This document shows positions 9,067 to 18,466 of a stretch of 64,000 bases of DNA, in pieces. A model generated the notes under the pieces. The model was not told the origin of the DNA and made no database searches. It was given only the letters and a program-made list of their open reading frames with translations. The number at the start of each line of letters is the position of its first letter. Position 1 is the first letter of the stretch. The DNA comes from G965229605 sp965229605 (lineage in GTDB: Bacteria; Pseudomonadota; Alphaproteobacteria; CBDDJK01): contig OZ245892.1 of NCBI GenBank assembly GCA_965229605.1, forward strand, positions 1,798,001 through 1,862,000, in the 5' to 3' direction. Made by a program: the position numbers and the translations under genes.

Positions 9067-10038
9067 TCAGGCTTGTCCAGCGGCACGCAAAACCGTTATC
9101 ACCTCGCTTGCAATAAACTGGCTGACCTTGCGGTTGCTGTCCAGCGTCACCCCGGCAATATGCGGGGTTAAAATCAGGTTATTGCAGTCGGCAAAGCGGG
9201 CCGCAAAATCATGGGCGGCCTTGCCCGACAAAGGTTCTTCTTCAAACACATCCAGTGCCGCCCCGCCAAGATGCCCCTGTTTCAGGACCTTGCCAAGCGC
9301 CGCTTCATCAACCAGCCCGCCGCGCCCGGCATTGATAACGATAGACCCCGGTTTCATGGAACGCAGCGCGGCTTCGTCCAGAAAATAGCGGGTTTCATCG
9401 GTTAAAGGCAGATGCAGGCTTATGATATCACTGTCAGCCAGTAATTCTGCACGTTCAACCCGCTTTGCCAAAGCCCAGGCCGCATGATCATCGGCAAGAT
9501 AGGGATCATAGGCCAGACTATTCATCCCCAGACCTTGCGCGATTTTGGCGGCTTGCTGCGCGGTGCTGCCAAATCCGGCCAGTCCCAGAGTCTGCCCGCC
9601 GATTTCACGGCCCTGGCTGAGCTGCTGGCGCGGCCAGTCCCCGGCCAACATTTCATCGCGCTTGTCATAGGAACCGCGCACCAGCATCAAGGCGCAACTG
9701 ATCACATATTCGGCGACGGAACGGGCATTGGCCCCGGTTGCCGGGAGTACCCTGATATTCCTGGCCTTACAGGCTTCAACATCAATATTGTCCAGCCCGA
9801 CGCCCAGACGCCCCACACAGACAAGCCCCGGGGCCAGCGATAAAAGATCAGCCGTCACCTGTGTGCGGTTGCGGACAATCAGGGCCCTTGTCGCGTGGTC
9901 TTGTAAATGCGCATGGTCTTGTAAATAACGGCGCAAGCCCGCCGGATCATCAACCATTTCCGGGGCATAAACGGTTGGAAAAGCGGCTTCCAGCAGGGAC
10001 AGGCCTTCCTCCGCCATAAATTCAGTGACAAGAATCAT
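9067..10038 (-). CDS. NAD-dependent D-isomer 2-hydroxyacid dehydrogenase
   Basis: Start placed at the ATG at 10038 (MILVTEFMAEEGLSLLEAAF), 323 residues; a longer frame to 10152 adds 38 residues unlike the family. It oxidises or reduces a 2-hydroxy/2-keto acid with NAD(H). Visible features are the dinucleotide loop (LAGFGSTAQQAAKIAQGLG), the catalytic Arg region INAGRGGLVDEAAL, a Glu in DVFEEEPL and the catalytic His in LTPHIAGVT. Substrate is unknown; the N-terminus is reminiscent of sulfolactate dehydrogenases, but this is a weak impression. An 18-bp in-frame duplication (9895-9930) encodes LQDHAH/LQDHAT. The 134-bp gap to the divergent gene should hold both promoters. Confidence 0.85.
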   Translation of the reverse strand: MILVTEFMAEEGLSLLEAAFPTVYAPEMVDDPAGLRRYLQDHAHLQDHATRALIVRNRTQVTADLLSLAPGLVCVGRLGVGLDNIDVEACKARNIRVLPATGANARSVAEYVISCALMLVRGSYDKRDEMLAGDWPRQQLSQGREIGGQTLGLAGFGSTAQQAAKIAQGLGMNSLAYDPYLADDHAAWALAKRVERAELLADSDIISLHLPLTDETRYFLDEAALRSMKPGSIVINAGRGGLVDEAALGKVLKQGHLGGAALDVFEEEPLSGKAAHDFAARFADCNNLILTPHIAGVTLDSNRKVSQFIASEVITVLRAAGQA

Positions 10039-10172
10039 AATTGTTGATCGTATTTCAGGAGTTTTGTATTCATCGCCCCTTATTATAGCATTATCGGGAA
10101 AATAACCATATACGAAAAGGGATACGAAAACTGGCCTCAAAACTAACCCCAAAACTTGCAGATGAATTTGGC

Positions 10173-11171
10173 TTGAAAGCCCCTGTGACCCAGGCTCCGA
10201 TGGCAGGCGGCATCATCCCGGCAGATTTTATTGCTGCCGTGTGTGAATTTGGCATGATCGGATCGATTGCTGGCGGCTATCTGTCGCTTGAACAGATGGA
10301 AGCGATGATCAGCCAGGTCCAGCAGCGCACCAGCCGGGCTTTTGCGCTGAATATTTTTGTTGATAAACATATCTATCCGGCCCACCCGCTTTTAAAACCC
10401 CCCGAAATTATCGGGCTTGAAAAGCAACTGGGAATTTATCGTGCCGATCATTATGTGATTCAACAGCCGCCTTTACTGTCTGATATCATTGATCTGGTCT
10501 GTTCAATGCAGGTGCCGGTGCTCAGCACCACTTTTGACTTGCTGGAAAAAGACCATATCCATCGTCTGAAAACCGCCGGGGTGCGGATTATGACAACGGT
10601 CAATTCCACCCGGGAGATTGAACCGGCGATTGAAAGCCAGCAAGCGGACTATATTATCTTTCAAAGCGAAAAAGCGGGCGGGCATAAAGGCGGTTTTATG
10701 GATGCCCCCTATAGTTCAGAAGAGGATATTCTGGCCTTTATGCAGAATTATCCGTCAACCGGCTGTGTGATTGCAGGCGGGATTATTGATCATGCTGACC
10801 TGCAAACGGTCATGCAAAAAGGGGCAGATGGCGTGCAGATGGGGACCGGCTTTTTGCTGACAAAGGAAAGCACGGCAGCCGAAAGCTATAAAACCGCGCT
10901 TTTAACCTGCACTGATCCGCAAGGAACCGATTTTACCCGCAATATTACCGGACGCAGCGCGCGCGGGCTTAAAAATAAAATCGCGCGGCATAACATTCAG
11001 ACAAAGATCGGCTTTCCGCATTTGCATTTTGCCACCGCCGACTTGCGCGCCCATGCCCGCCAGACCGGTCAGGCGGACTTTCAATCACTCTGGAGCGGCA
11101 GCAATGTCCATAAAATCAATGACCTCAAAAACCTTGAGGATTTTATGAAAAGCCTCTGCCCGCCAGAATAA
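10173..11171 (+). CDS. Nitronate monooxygenase-like flavoprotein
   Basis: 332-residue TIM-barrel FMN enzyme of the NMO/FabK-like family, which oxidises nitronates or related acids. Evidence: the N-terminal motif QAPMAGGI, the segment DYIIFQSEKAGGHKGG with the Gly/His-rich loop typical of the family, CVIAGGIID and the phosphate-binding GADGVQMGTGFLL. The start is uncertain. The frame shown begins with TTG at 10173, but an in-frame extension (SKLTPKLADEFGLK) looks native and could begin at a CTG (10131) or ATA (10122) behind AAAAGGG; there is no upstream in-frame ATG. It is transcribed divergently from the hydroxyacid dehydrogenase. Physiological substrate not predictable. Confidence 0.82.
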   Translation: MKAPVTQAPMAGGIIPADFIAAVCEFGMIGSIAGGYLSLEQMEAMISQVQQRTSRAFALNIFVDKHIYPAHPLLKPPEIIGLEKQLGIYRADHYVIQQPPLLSDIIDLVCSMQVPVLSTTFDLLEKDHIHRLKTAGVRIMTTVNSTREIEPAIESQQADYIIFQSEKAGGHKGGFMDAPYSSEEDILAFMQNYPSTGCVIAGGIIDHADLQTVMQKGADGVQMGTGFLLTKESTAAESYKTALLTCTDPQGTDFTRNITGRSARGLKNKIARHNIQTKIGFPHLHFATADLRAHARQTGQADFQSLWSGSNVHKINDLKNLEDFMKSLCPPE

Positions 11172-11187
11172 CCTTATACCTTGGCCC

Positions 11188-13860
11188 CTATACTTTAGAG
11201 AGGGCCCGCCGCCACCAGCCGCGTCTCGGTGGTGAAGCCGCCGTTTCAGACGTATTTTCCGGCGAGGCTGGCGCATCGCTTTCAGTTGCTGCTTCTTGGG
11301 GCGCAGCCGCCCCTTCATCGGCAAAAGGCGTGGCGGTTTGGGAATCATTATCCTGTTCGGCAGCTTTTTTGCGGCGGCGCACCGGTTTACGCTTTGCCGG
11401 TTTGTCGTCGCTGCTTTCAGAATCGGCTTTTATATCCCCTTTGGCTTCCTCTGGCGTGCTTTCATCTTTTGTCTTTGCAGCAGACCTTGTGCTTTTACGC
11501 GGGGCTGACCGCCGTCTGGCGCGTGGCGCAGGTTTTTCTGCCGCTTCGCCTGCATCAGAAGAATCAGCAACGGGTTCACTATTAACCGGTTGGCTTTCGC
11601 CCCCGCTTGCTTCTTCGGTTACCTCTGTTTCTGTTGCAGTTACGGAAGCGGCTTGTTGATTCTCGTCGCGCTTGCGGCGATTGCGCCCGCCCCGACGTCC
11701 CCGGCGGCGTTTGGGTTCGCTGGTCTGCTCTCCATCACCAGAATCCGCTTGCGGGCCGCTTGTCTGATTATTTCCGCCATCACGCGTATCCATTTGATCA
11801 GACCCGTTTTCAGAATCGGCAAGATAATCCGCATTCTGCTCAGGATTTTCAGACAACATATGGCGGCGGCGCGTATAACGCTGGCGCGGCCTGTCAGAAG
11901 ATTGATTCTGCCCGTCCGCATAGGACCCGTCAGAACGTGAGCGGCCCCCGCGTTTATTGCGTGAAGATTCTTTATCCTGTGCCTGGTCCCTGTCGTCAGA
12001 TCGTCTGGCAGGGCCTCTTCTGTCATGATCTCTTCTTGCAGGCCCGCCTCTGTCATAAGAGCCTTGCCGGGATGGCTGCTGCGGGGCGGCACTCTCGTTA
12101 TCAAGGCGGTAATTCGGCGCAATCAACTGCGAATCGCCTTCAACATGAATGACCAGCCCATAATCTTCCTCCAGCCGGGTCAGACGATGCCGCTTTTGAT
12201 TCAACATATAAAGGGCAACATTGGTCGGCACCGCTATTTTCAGCGTGTCTTTTCCCTCATTAAGAGCCATTTCCTCCAGCACCCGCAAAGCTGAAAGCGC
12301 CGCACTTTCAATCGATACAACATAGCCTCCGCCCCCGCAATGCGGGCAAGGCTGGCTGGTGGTCTCAAGCAGGCTTGGCCGTAAACGCTGGCGAGAAAGC
12401 TCCAGCAAGCCAAAGTCGCTGATGCGTCCAGACTGGATTCTCGCCCGGTCCCGGCGCAAGGCCTCTTTCAACTTGCGCTCAACCGTGTGATCGTTGCGAT
12501 TGCTCTCCATATCAATAAAGTCAATCACAATCAGCCCGGCAAGATCGCGCAAACGCAACTGCCGGGCAATCTCGTCCGCAGCCTCCAGATTGGTCTTTAA
12601 AGCCGTTTCCTCAATATGCCGCTCCCGCGTGGCCTTGCCAGAGTTAATGTCAATCGCAACCAAGGCCTCGGTCTGGTGAATAACAATCGACCCCCCCGAC
12701 TTCAGCCCAATCGTCGAATTATGAATCTGGGCCAGCTGCTTCTCCACATTATAATTATGAAACAGTGGCACATTATCACGCGCACGATAAGCTTTGACTT
12801 TGCGGGCATGGCTTGGAATCAACGACTTCATAAAGCCTTTGGCCGCACGATAGGCCTCATCACCGGCAACCAGTATCTCGTCAATGTCCTTGTCATACAA
12901 ATCACGAATCGCCCGCTTCACCAGATTTCCATCATCGTGAATCAAAGAAGGCGCTATCGATTCCATCGTCTTGTCGCGAACCGTATCCCAAAGACGCGTG
13001 ATATAATCATAATCGCGCTTGATCTCTGCCCGCGAACGCGCCGCCCCCGCCGTGCGCAAAATAACCGCCATATCCTGCGGAACATTCAAATCAGCAATAA
13101 TCTTCTTTAAACGCTTGCGGTCGTCTCCATTACTGATCTTCTTGCTGACCCCGCCTCCTCGGCTGGAATTCGGCATCAAAACACAATAACGACCCGCCAG
13201 GGAAATATAGGTCGTCATCGCCGCCCCTTTGTTCCCGCGCTCCTCCTTCACAACCTGAACCAGCAAAATCTGGTTGCGCTTGATAACTTCCTGAATTTTA
13301 TACTGACGATACTGCGCCCGCCCGGCCTTGGTCCGGCGCAACGCCGCTGACGTCAAAGGGGCATCGCCCGCATCATCCAGCTTGCCCTCTTCAGATGAAG
13401 GATCATCGCCCGTATCATCCTCATCCGCCGCAATATCGCCTTCTTCCAGCAGATCATCGCTTTCATGATCATCACCTTCCGGCGCGTCACCTTCTGACTC
13501 ATCATCAGGCAGATCGGCTGTATCCTCCTCCTGATCACTCTCTTCTTGCGCTCTATGGCGTTTGCGCTCCCACTCCTCCTCCGCAGCACGAACCAACGAA
13601 TCACGGTCAAAAGCCGGAATCTGATAATAATCAGGATGAATCTCGCTGAAAGCCAGAAAACCTTGCCGGTTGCCTCCATACTCCACAAAACAAGCCTGCA
13701 ACGAAGGCTCAACACGCGTAACCTTCGCAAGATAAATATTGCTCTTTATCTGTTGCTTCGCAGAGGTCTCAAACTCAAACTCTTCAAGCTGCGCGTCCTC
13801 AACAACCGTAACACGCGTTTCTTCCGGATGCGTAGCATCGATTAACATTCTTCTCGTCAT
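11188..13860 (-). CDS. rne: Ribonuclease E
   Basis: Endoribonuclease for mRNA decay and rRNA processing, 890 residues, and scaffold of the degradosome. The N-terminal S1 domain (KSNIYLAKVTRVEPSLQACF) carries a ~100-residue acidic Asp/Glu insertion (about 95-180), usual in alphaproteobacterial RNase E. The catalytic DNase I-like part has both metal Asp motifs (VAIDINSGKA and LIVIDFIDM), followed by the Zn-link Cys pair (PCPHCGGGG). The last ~330 residues are disordered, rich in Arg, Ser, Glu and Pro, as expected for an RNA- and partner-binding tail. It converges on the upstream-read monooxygenase gene (16-bp gap). The preceding 465-bp region holds a structured leader that may serve autoregulation. 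Confidence 0.95.
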   Translation of the reverse strand: MTRRMLIDATHPEETRVTVVEDAQLEEFEFETSAKQQIKSNIYLAKVTRVEPSLQACFVEYGGNRQGFLAFSEIHPDYYQIPAFDRDSLVRAAEEEWERKRHRAQEESDQEEDTADLPDDESEGDAPEGDDHESDDLLEEGDIAADEDDTGDDPSSEEGKLDDAGDAPLTSAALRRTKAGRAQYRQYKIQEVIKRNQILLVQVVKEERGNKGAAMTTYISLAGRYCVLMPNSSRGGGVSKKISNGDDRKRLKKIIADLNVPQDMAVILRTAGAARSRAEIKRDYDYITRLWDTVRDKTMESIAPSLIHDDGNLVKRAIRDLYDKDIDEILVAGDEAYRAAKGFMKSLIPSHARKVKAYRARDNVPLFHNYNVEKQLAQIHNSTIGLKSGGSIVIHQTEALVAIDINSGKATRERHIEETALKTNLEAADEIARQLRLRDLAGLIVIDFIDMESNRNDHTVERKLKEALRRDRARIQSGRISDFGLLELSRQRLRPSLLETTSQPCPHCGGGGYVVSIESAALSALRVLEEMALNEGKDTLKIAVPTNVALYMLNQKRHRLTRLEEDYGLVIHVEGDSQLIAPNYRLDNESAAPQQPSRQGSYDRGGPARRDHDRRGPARRSDDRDQAQDKESSRNKRGGRSRSDGSYADGQNQSSDRPRQRYTRRRHMLSENPEQNADYLADSENGSDQMDTRDGGNNQTSGPQADSGDGEQTSEPKRRRGRRGGRNRRKRDENQQAASVTATETEVTEEASGGESQPVNSEPVADSSDAGEAAEKPAPRARRRSAPRKSTRSAAKTKDESTPEEAKGDIKADSESSDDKPAKRKPVRRRKKAAEQDNDSQTATPFADEGAAAPQEAATESDAPASPENTSETAASPPRRGWWRRALSKV

Positions 13861-14325
13861 GCGATTTTGCCTCAGCCTTCATACTGCGCGCACAACACCA
13901 GTCTTGTCTAAATCGTAAAGCAGGTGACAGCATTCTCTAATTCGTCCCTCTTAAACTCGATCTTGATAGACCGGGCAATGGCCACAGTCACTTATTGTTA
14001 AAACATTATGTCGATCATTCCAGGCACCTCATGCAGACAACCTGCAAAAAAGCTATAGCCCGAAAATGGAGTGAACGCGCTTTTCATTCTGTTTCTCGCA
14101 TTGAAAAACGCGCCGTGCCTGCCCCGCTTCTTTTTTCCTTCATAAGACGGGGCCGGTGAAACTTGTACCGCTGTGCCTTTTATATGATATAAGCCATCTG
14201 AACGAAATTAACAGACTGGCAGATTTCCGGTTGTTTTTACATACCACATCAAAACACACCACTATATCTTAAACTGTCTTGCGTTTAACGACAACAATTT
14301 TCCAATCATATGGGCATATGGGAAT
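13861..14325. promoter_or_regulatory. rne leader / divergent rne-cobK promoter region
   Basis: 465 bp without a credible gene between rne (-) and cobK (+). Two hairpins can be drawn: 14121-14153 (arms GCCCCGCTT and AAGACGGGGC) and 14076-14112 (arms CGCGCTTTTCA and TGAAAAACGCG). Both would lie in the rne 5' untranslated RNA if transcription starts near the AT-rich stretch at about 14180. RNase E controls its own leader in several proteobacteria, so autoregulation is a reasonable inference. No cobalamin-riboswitch core was recognised on the cobK side. Confidence 0.45.
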
Positions 14326-15096
14326 ATGGACATGATGAATATTTTAATTTTAGGCGGCAGCAGCGAAGCCAGTCAGGTCGCCAATGCAGTCGCACCTTTC
14401 TGCGCCCGGCCAGATATCTGCGCAATACTGTCCTATGCCGGGCGGGTGCGCCATCCAAAGCCGCAGCCCATCCCTTTGCGTACCGGCGGCTTTGGCGGAG
14501 TTGAAGGGCTTTGCCACTATCTTCGCAGAGAATCCATAACGCATGTCGTTGATGCGACACATCCTTTTGCCACAAGGATAAGCGCGAACGCGCAGGCAGC
14601 TTGCCAGCATGAAAAAATTCCTCTTCTGGTTTTCACCCGCCCGGCCTGGCACCCGCAAACCGGTGATAACTGGCAAATTGTGCCTGATCTTGATGCCGCT
14701 CTTTCAGCCCTGTCAGGCCCGCCGCAAAGATTATTGCTGGCTTTGGGCCGCATGCAGATTGCGGCCTTTACCGCAAAACCGCAGCATCATTATATCCTCC
14801 GGCTGGTTGATCCAATGGTCCCGCCCCCGCCGCTTCCCAACCACACAATCCTGCTGGACCGTGGGCCCTTTGCCTATGACGCTGAATATAACCTGCTTCG
14901 CAGTCAGAAAATCGACCGTATTGTTTGCAAAAATTCTGGCGGAGAGGCAGCAGCCCCCAAACTTCATGCAGCCCGCGATATGGGCCTGCCGGTCTTGATG
15001 ATTGAACGATCTCCCCTGCCGGAACCCGCCCCGCCTCAAACCACAGTGCTGGAAGACGTCACAAACTGGCTTTTTGCCAACAGGACCTTAAAGTAA
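14326..15096 (+). CDS. cobK: Precorrin-6A reductase
   Basis: Reduces precorrin-6A to precorrin-6B with NADPH in aerobic cobalamin synthesis. The 256-residue protein has the N-terminal nucleotide-binding segment ILILGGSSEASQVANAVA, the diagnostic HVVDATHPFATRISANAQAA (residues ~82-101), and the C-terminal VCKNSGGEAAAPKL with a conserved Lys-Asn-Ser-Gly. Start could equally be the ATG at 14335, three codons downstream, which fits the family N-terminus slightly better. It is transcribed toward cobJ with only 3 bp between the two stops, so it converges on the main cob operon rather than belonging to it. Confidence 0.93.
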   Translation: MDMMNILILGGSSEASQVANAVAPFCARPDICAILSYAGRVRHPKPQPIPLRTGGFGGVEGLCHYLRRESITHVVDATHPFATRISANAQAACQHEKIPLLVFTRPAWHPQTGDNWQIVPDLDAALSALSGPPQRLLLALGRMQIAAFTAKPQHHYILRLVDPMVPPPPLPNHTILLDRGPFAYDAEYNLLRSQKIDRIVCKNSGGEAAAPKLHAARDMGLPVLMIERSPLPEPAPPQTTVLEDVTNWLFANRTLK

Positions 15097-15099
15097 GGC

Positions 15100-15864
15100 T
15101 CAGGCTGAACGGGGGGTATAGACAAGCGGATAAGTCCTTGACCCAAGCGGGGGCAAAACCCGGGTACGGCTGGAGCCAATCAACACCAGCGTGCGCATAT
15201 CGGCAAGGGTTGGATCGGCCTGATCAAGAGGCTGGACAGTAATGGTTTCTTGCGGGGTCGAGACGGCGCGGGCAAAAATAACCGGGCGGGCTGGTGCCAG
15301 ATTAACGGTTTCTTCGCGCAGAAGATCAAGCGCGCGGGCAAAGCCTTCGGGCCTTGCCAGCGAACGCGGATTGTAAAGGGCAATCGCAAAATCCCCTTGT
15401 ATACAAAGCCGCAGACGCTGGGCGATGATATCCTGCGGCTTGAGGTTATCGGACAGATTGATCACGCAAAAATCATGACCCAGCGGGGCACCAACCCGTG
15501 CGGCGGCTGCCAGCATGGCACTGATTCCGGGCAAGACCTGAATATCCAGATTTCTCCACAAATCAGGGCCTTGTTCAAAAGCCTCAAAGACGGCGGCGGC
15601 CATAGCGAAAATGCCCGGGTCTCCCGACGAGACCACAGCCACCTTGCGCCCGCTTGCTGCCAGCGATAGCGCATGTTGCGCCCGGTCTATTTCAACCCGG
15701 TTATCAGAAGCATAGAGCGTTTGTTCAGGCCGGGGCTTTAAACGCGCCAGATAAGGCCCATAGCCCACAAGATCATCAGCCTGCTCCAGGGCCTGCATGG
15801 CGGCAGGCGTGATCAGGTCTTCGGCCCCCGGACCAATCCCGACAATATGCAATGAGCCTGTCAT
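15100..15864 (-). CDS. cobJ: Precorrin-3B C17-methyltransferase
   Basis: S-adenosylmethionine-dependent methylation at C17 with ring contraction, giving precorrin-4. The 254-residue tetrapyrrole methylase fold shows LHIVGIGPGAEDLITPAA at the N-terminus, VAVVSSGDPGIFAMA (the SAM-binding GxPxF-like loop), LPGISAMLAAAARVGAPLGH and LCIQGDFAIALYNPRS, all characteristic of CobJ/CbiH. It is the last gene of the cobW-N-G-H-I-J run; 42 bp separate it from cobI, enough for its own ribosome site. Confidence 0.95.
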   Translation of the reverse strand: MTGSLHIVGIGPGAEDLITPAAMQALEQADDLVGYGPYLARLKPRPEQTLYASDNRVEIDRAQHALSLAASGRKVAVVSSGDPGIFAMAAAVFEAFEQGPDLWRNLDIQVLPGISAMLAAAARVGAPLGHDFCVINLSDNLKPQDIIAQRLRLCIQGDFAIALYNPRSLARPEGFARALDLLREETVNLAPARPVIFARAVSTPQETITVQPLDQADPTLADMRTLVLIGSSRTRVLPPLGSRTYPLVYTPRSA

Positions 15865-15906
15865 CTCATGCTCCGATATTTTATGTCTGACTTGATCACG
15901 GGCTTT

Positions 15907-16647
15907 TTATGGGCGGCGGCCCTGGCCCGGCATAATCACCAGCGAAAAATATAAGGCGGAACCCAGTTGCGCCGATTCTGCCTTGGAAAGCGGCATAATC
16001 TGTTGGCCCGGCAAAGTGGCCTCGGCAATCAAAAGAGCGCGCTCAAGCCGTCCGGCTCGATCAAATACCCGTTTTACCTTTTCAAGATGGCGACCAATCT
16101 TCATAATCACCAGCGCATCGGCCTCTTTGATTTGCTGATAAAGCTGCTCTTCAGGGGTGGTGGCCATGGCAATCCCCAGATAATCATCCCCCCAGGTCAT
16201 CGGCTGCCCGGCCTCTGTCCAGCCACCCGACATGCCGGTAATGCCCGGCACAACCTCAATCTCCACCCGCCCATAAAGCCGCGTATAAAGATGCATAAAC
16301 GAGCCATAGAAAAACGGGTCTCCTTCACAAAGCACCATGACATCTTTCCCAGATTGAGCTAGGGCAAGCAGTTCATCGACCTGTTCTTCATAAAAATCGG
16401 CCATGACTTTCTGATAGGCAGGCTGATCAAAAGGCAGTTCAGTCGTCACCGGATAATCCATCGGATATTCCGTGACATCGGTTGGCAGGTATCCTTCAAC
16501 CGTCGTGCGTGCCCGTCCAGGTCGACCTTTCTTGCGAAAATAGGCAATGATACGGGCTTTTTGTAAAAGACGGCTGGCCCGCAGACTCATCAGTTCCGGA
16601 TCCCCCGGACCCAGTCCAACGCCATAAATAATGCCGGGTGCGGGCAT
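15907..16647 (-). CDS. cobI: Precorrin-2 C20-methyltransferase
   Basis: Adds a methyl group at C20 of precorrin-2 to give precorrin-3A. The 246-residue protein has the family marks IIYGVGLGPGDPELMSLRAS at the N-terminus, VMVLCEGDPFFYGSFMHL (SAM site) and VEIEVVPGITGMSGGWTEAG. ALVIMKIGRHLEKVKRVFD closes the fold. It lies 9 bp downstream of cobH and is followed by cobJ, in the classical order of an aerobic cobalamin operon. Confidence 0.95.
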   Translation of the reverse strand: MPAPGIIYGVGLGPGDPELMSLRASRLLQKARIIAYFRKKGRPGRARTTVEGYLPTDVTEYPMDYPVTTELPFDQPAYQKVMADFYEEQVDELLALAQSGKDVMVLCEGDPFFYGSFMHLYTRLYGRVEIEVVPGITGMSGGWTEAGQPMTWGDDYLGIAMATTPEEQLYQQIKEADALVIMKIGRHLEKVKRVFDRAGRLERALLIAEATLPGQQIMPLSKAESAQLGSALYFSLVIMPGQGRRP

Positions 16648-16656
16648 AGCTGGCCC

Positions 16657-17286
16657 CTATTCTTTGGTGCTGGCGATAGCGTTCAGGGCAGCGGCCGTGA
16701 TCGCACTCCCGCCCAGCCGACCAGAGACAATACAGCAAGGCACCGGCATAGCTTCCCACAAAGCGTCTTTTGATTCAATCGCTCCGACAAAGCCGACCGG
16801 GCAGCCGATGATTGCCGCCGGGCGCGGGCAGTCCGGGGCTTCCAGCATATTCAACAAATGAAAAAGAGCCGTTGGCGCATTGCCAATCGCAACCAGAGCA
16901 CCTTCCAGCTGCGGACGCCATAACTCCAGAGCCGCCGCCGAACGGGTGGTGCGCAAAAGCCTTGAAAGGCTTGGCACCTCCGGCGCATTCAAGCTACAGA
17001 TCACCTGATTTTCAGCCGGTAATCTGGCACGAGTTACTCCTTCCTTGACCATACGGGTATCGCATAAAATCGGCGCACCTGATTCCAGAGCCTGTCGCGC
17101 CTGTTCAACCATTCCTGAAGAAAAATGAACAGACCCGGCAAGTTCCGGCAAGCCAGCCGCATGAATCATGCGCACAACCACCTGTTCCTCAAGAGTAGAA
17201 AATCGCGCAAGGTCACTCAGTTCGCGTATCTGGCGAAAGGACTGGCGATAGATTTCCGCCCCGTCGGTTTCATACTGATAAGGCAT
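16657..17286 (-). CDS. cobH: Precorrin-8X methylmutase
   Basis: Moves the methyl group from C11 to C12 of precorrin-8X, forming hydrogenobyrinic acid. The 209-residue sequence has the catalytic His in VVVRMIHAAGLPELA (residues ~37-51), PILCDTRMVKEGVTR, and the C-terminal IIGCPVGFVGAIESKDAL followed by VSGRLGGSAITAAALNAI. Its first codons overlap the end of cobG by 17 bp, implying translational coupling. Confidence 0.95.
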   Translation of the reverse strand: MPYQYETDGAEIYRQSFRQIRELSDLARFSTLEEQVVVRMIHAAGLPELAGSVHFSSGMVEQARQALESGAPILCDTRMVKEGVTRARLPAENQVICSLNAPEVPSLSRLLRTTRSAAALELWRPQLEGALVAIGNAPTALFHLLNMLEAPDCPRPAAIIGCPVGFVGAIESKDALWEAMPVPCCIVSGRLGGSAITAAALNAIASTKE

Positions 17287-18466
17287 GATTTTTCATCCTG
17301 TTGATAATATCCTGTGCGCTTAAACCCTGCTCATCTGGCAAAGAGTGTGGGGAGCCTTGCCGGATCAGGTCAAACCGCCCCTCTTTCCCAACCAGCGTCA
17401 GCCGGGCCTTTCCCGGATGCGCACAGCCTTTGGCGCAACCGGATATATGAATAGTCGCCGGGTCCTTTTGCTTTTTTCCTTCAAGAAAAGGCGCCATGTC
17501 TTGTGCCAGATCACGGGTCTTGACGGTTGCCGCTTTACAAAAAGGCACCCCAATGCAGGCCTGAATTTGAAATAAAGGGTGGCTGGCCTGATCAATAAAC
17601 CCGCTGTCCGCGATCATCGTGGTATTTTCAAGAATAAAAAGCCGCCAAGGGGTCAGGCGGATCGCCGGGGCATGGGTTTTTTCTAAAAGCTGGCCAAGCT
17701 GCCGGGCAGGAATATCCCCGAATGCGGCCCCATAAGCCGCACCGATGGGATACCCCCCGGGGGTCCAGGCTGGTTGCGATTCTGCGGGGGGAGCCATCAA
17801 TGCCCAATCAGGTAAAGCATGCTCTGCAATATGCGCGGCCATACGCCCCTTTCCGCCGGTTGCCTTGAACCATTTGATCAAGGACAAGGCTATTTCCAGC
17901 GCGTGATCAGGGGTTGAGGCCACAGAACCAAACTCTGCCCCGTCAGCCCGCACAAGCAGCGCATGATCAGAAAAATCTTTGCAAACAGACGGATGCAGCC
18001 GTTCAAACCGGATATCTGCCGAGCTTGCAGAAAGCAGGCGTTTTTCCCCCATATCAATAGCAAAACCAAACTTGGCCGGGAGCCGTGGAAGAGTCGGAAC
18101 CCTCTGCCGCAAGCCCTTGATTAAAATAGAAGATGGATCATCGGGCATCCAGTCCGGCGCGCACATCATTGCAGGGCCTTCTTCAAGAGCCAGATCAACC
18201 AGTTCCAAATCAATCAATTTGTCCAAAAGTGCTTGATGCTGATCAAGGCGGATGCCGCGCAGTTGCAAATTGGCGCGATTGGTCAGGGTTATGACGCCTC
18301 GTCCATAGGTTTCCGATAGATCAATAAGGCCAAAAGCCTGTGCGCGGGTCAGACGATTTTGAAAGGGGCGAATACGCATGACCCAGCCATCAGCGGCCTC
18401 CATTGGCTGCAAGGCATTTGGACACCAGCCCTTAACGAGCGATTTTTTGTCCGACAAAGCAATCAT
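17270..18466 (-). CDS. cobG: Precorrin-3B synthase (oxygen-dependent)
   Basis: Iron-sulfur monooxygenase that hydroxylates precorrin-3A at C20 and forms the gamma-lactone, the step that needs molecular oxygen. The 398-residue protein has sulfite/nitrite reductase-type half domains: the ferredoxin-like N-terminus (GRGVITLTNRANLQLRGIR) and a C-terminal [4Fe-4S] site with four Cys (CIGVPFCKAA, then SGCAKGCAHPGKA). Its presence marks the aerobic route. Its ATG at 18466 touches the cobN stop, and its end overlaps cobH. Confidence 0.94.
   Translation of the reverse strand: MIALSDKKSLVKGWCPNALQPMEAADGWVMRIRPFQNRLTRAQAFGLIDLSETYGRGVITLTNRANLQLRGIRLDQHQALLDKLIDLELVDLALEEGPAMMCAPDWMPDDPSSILIKGLRQRVPTLPRLPAKFGFAIDMGEKRLLSASSADIRFERLHPSVCKDFSDHALLVRADGAEFGSVASTPDHALEIALSLIKWFKATGGKGRMAAHIAEHALPDWALMAPPAESQPAWTPGGYPIGAAYGAAFGDIPARQLGQLLEKTHAPAIRLTPWRLFILENTTMIADSGFIDQASHPLFQIQACIGVPFCKAATVKTRDLAQDMAPFLEGKKQKDPATIHISGCAKGCAHPGKARLTLVGKEGRFDLIRQGSPHSLPDEQGLSAQDIINRMKNHALSV

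Noticed and set aside
13970..13995. Possible B12-box-like GGCCACAGTCAC upstream of cobK
   Set aside because: A short partial match only, far from cobK and without the surrounding helices of the riboswitch.
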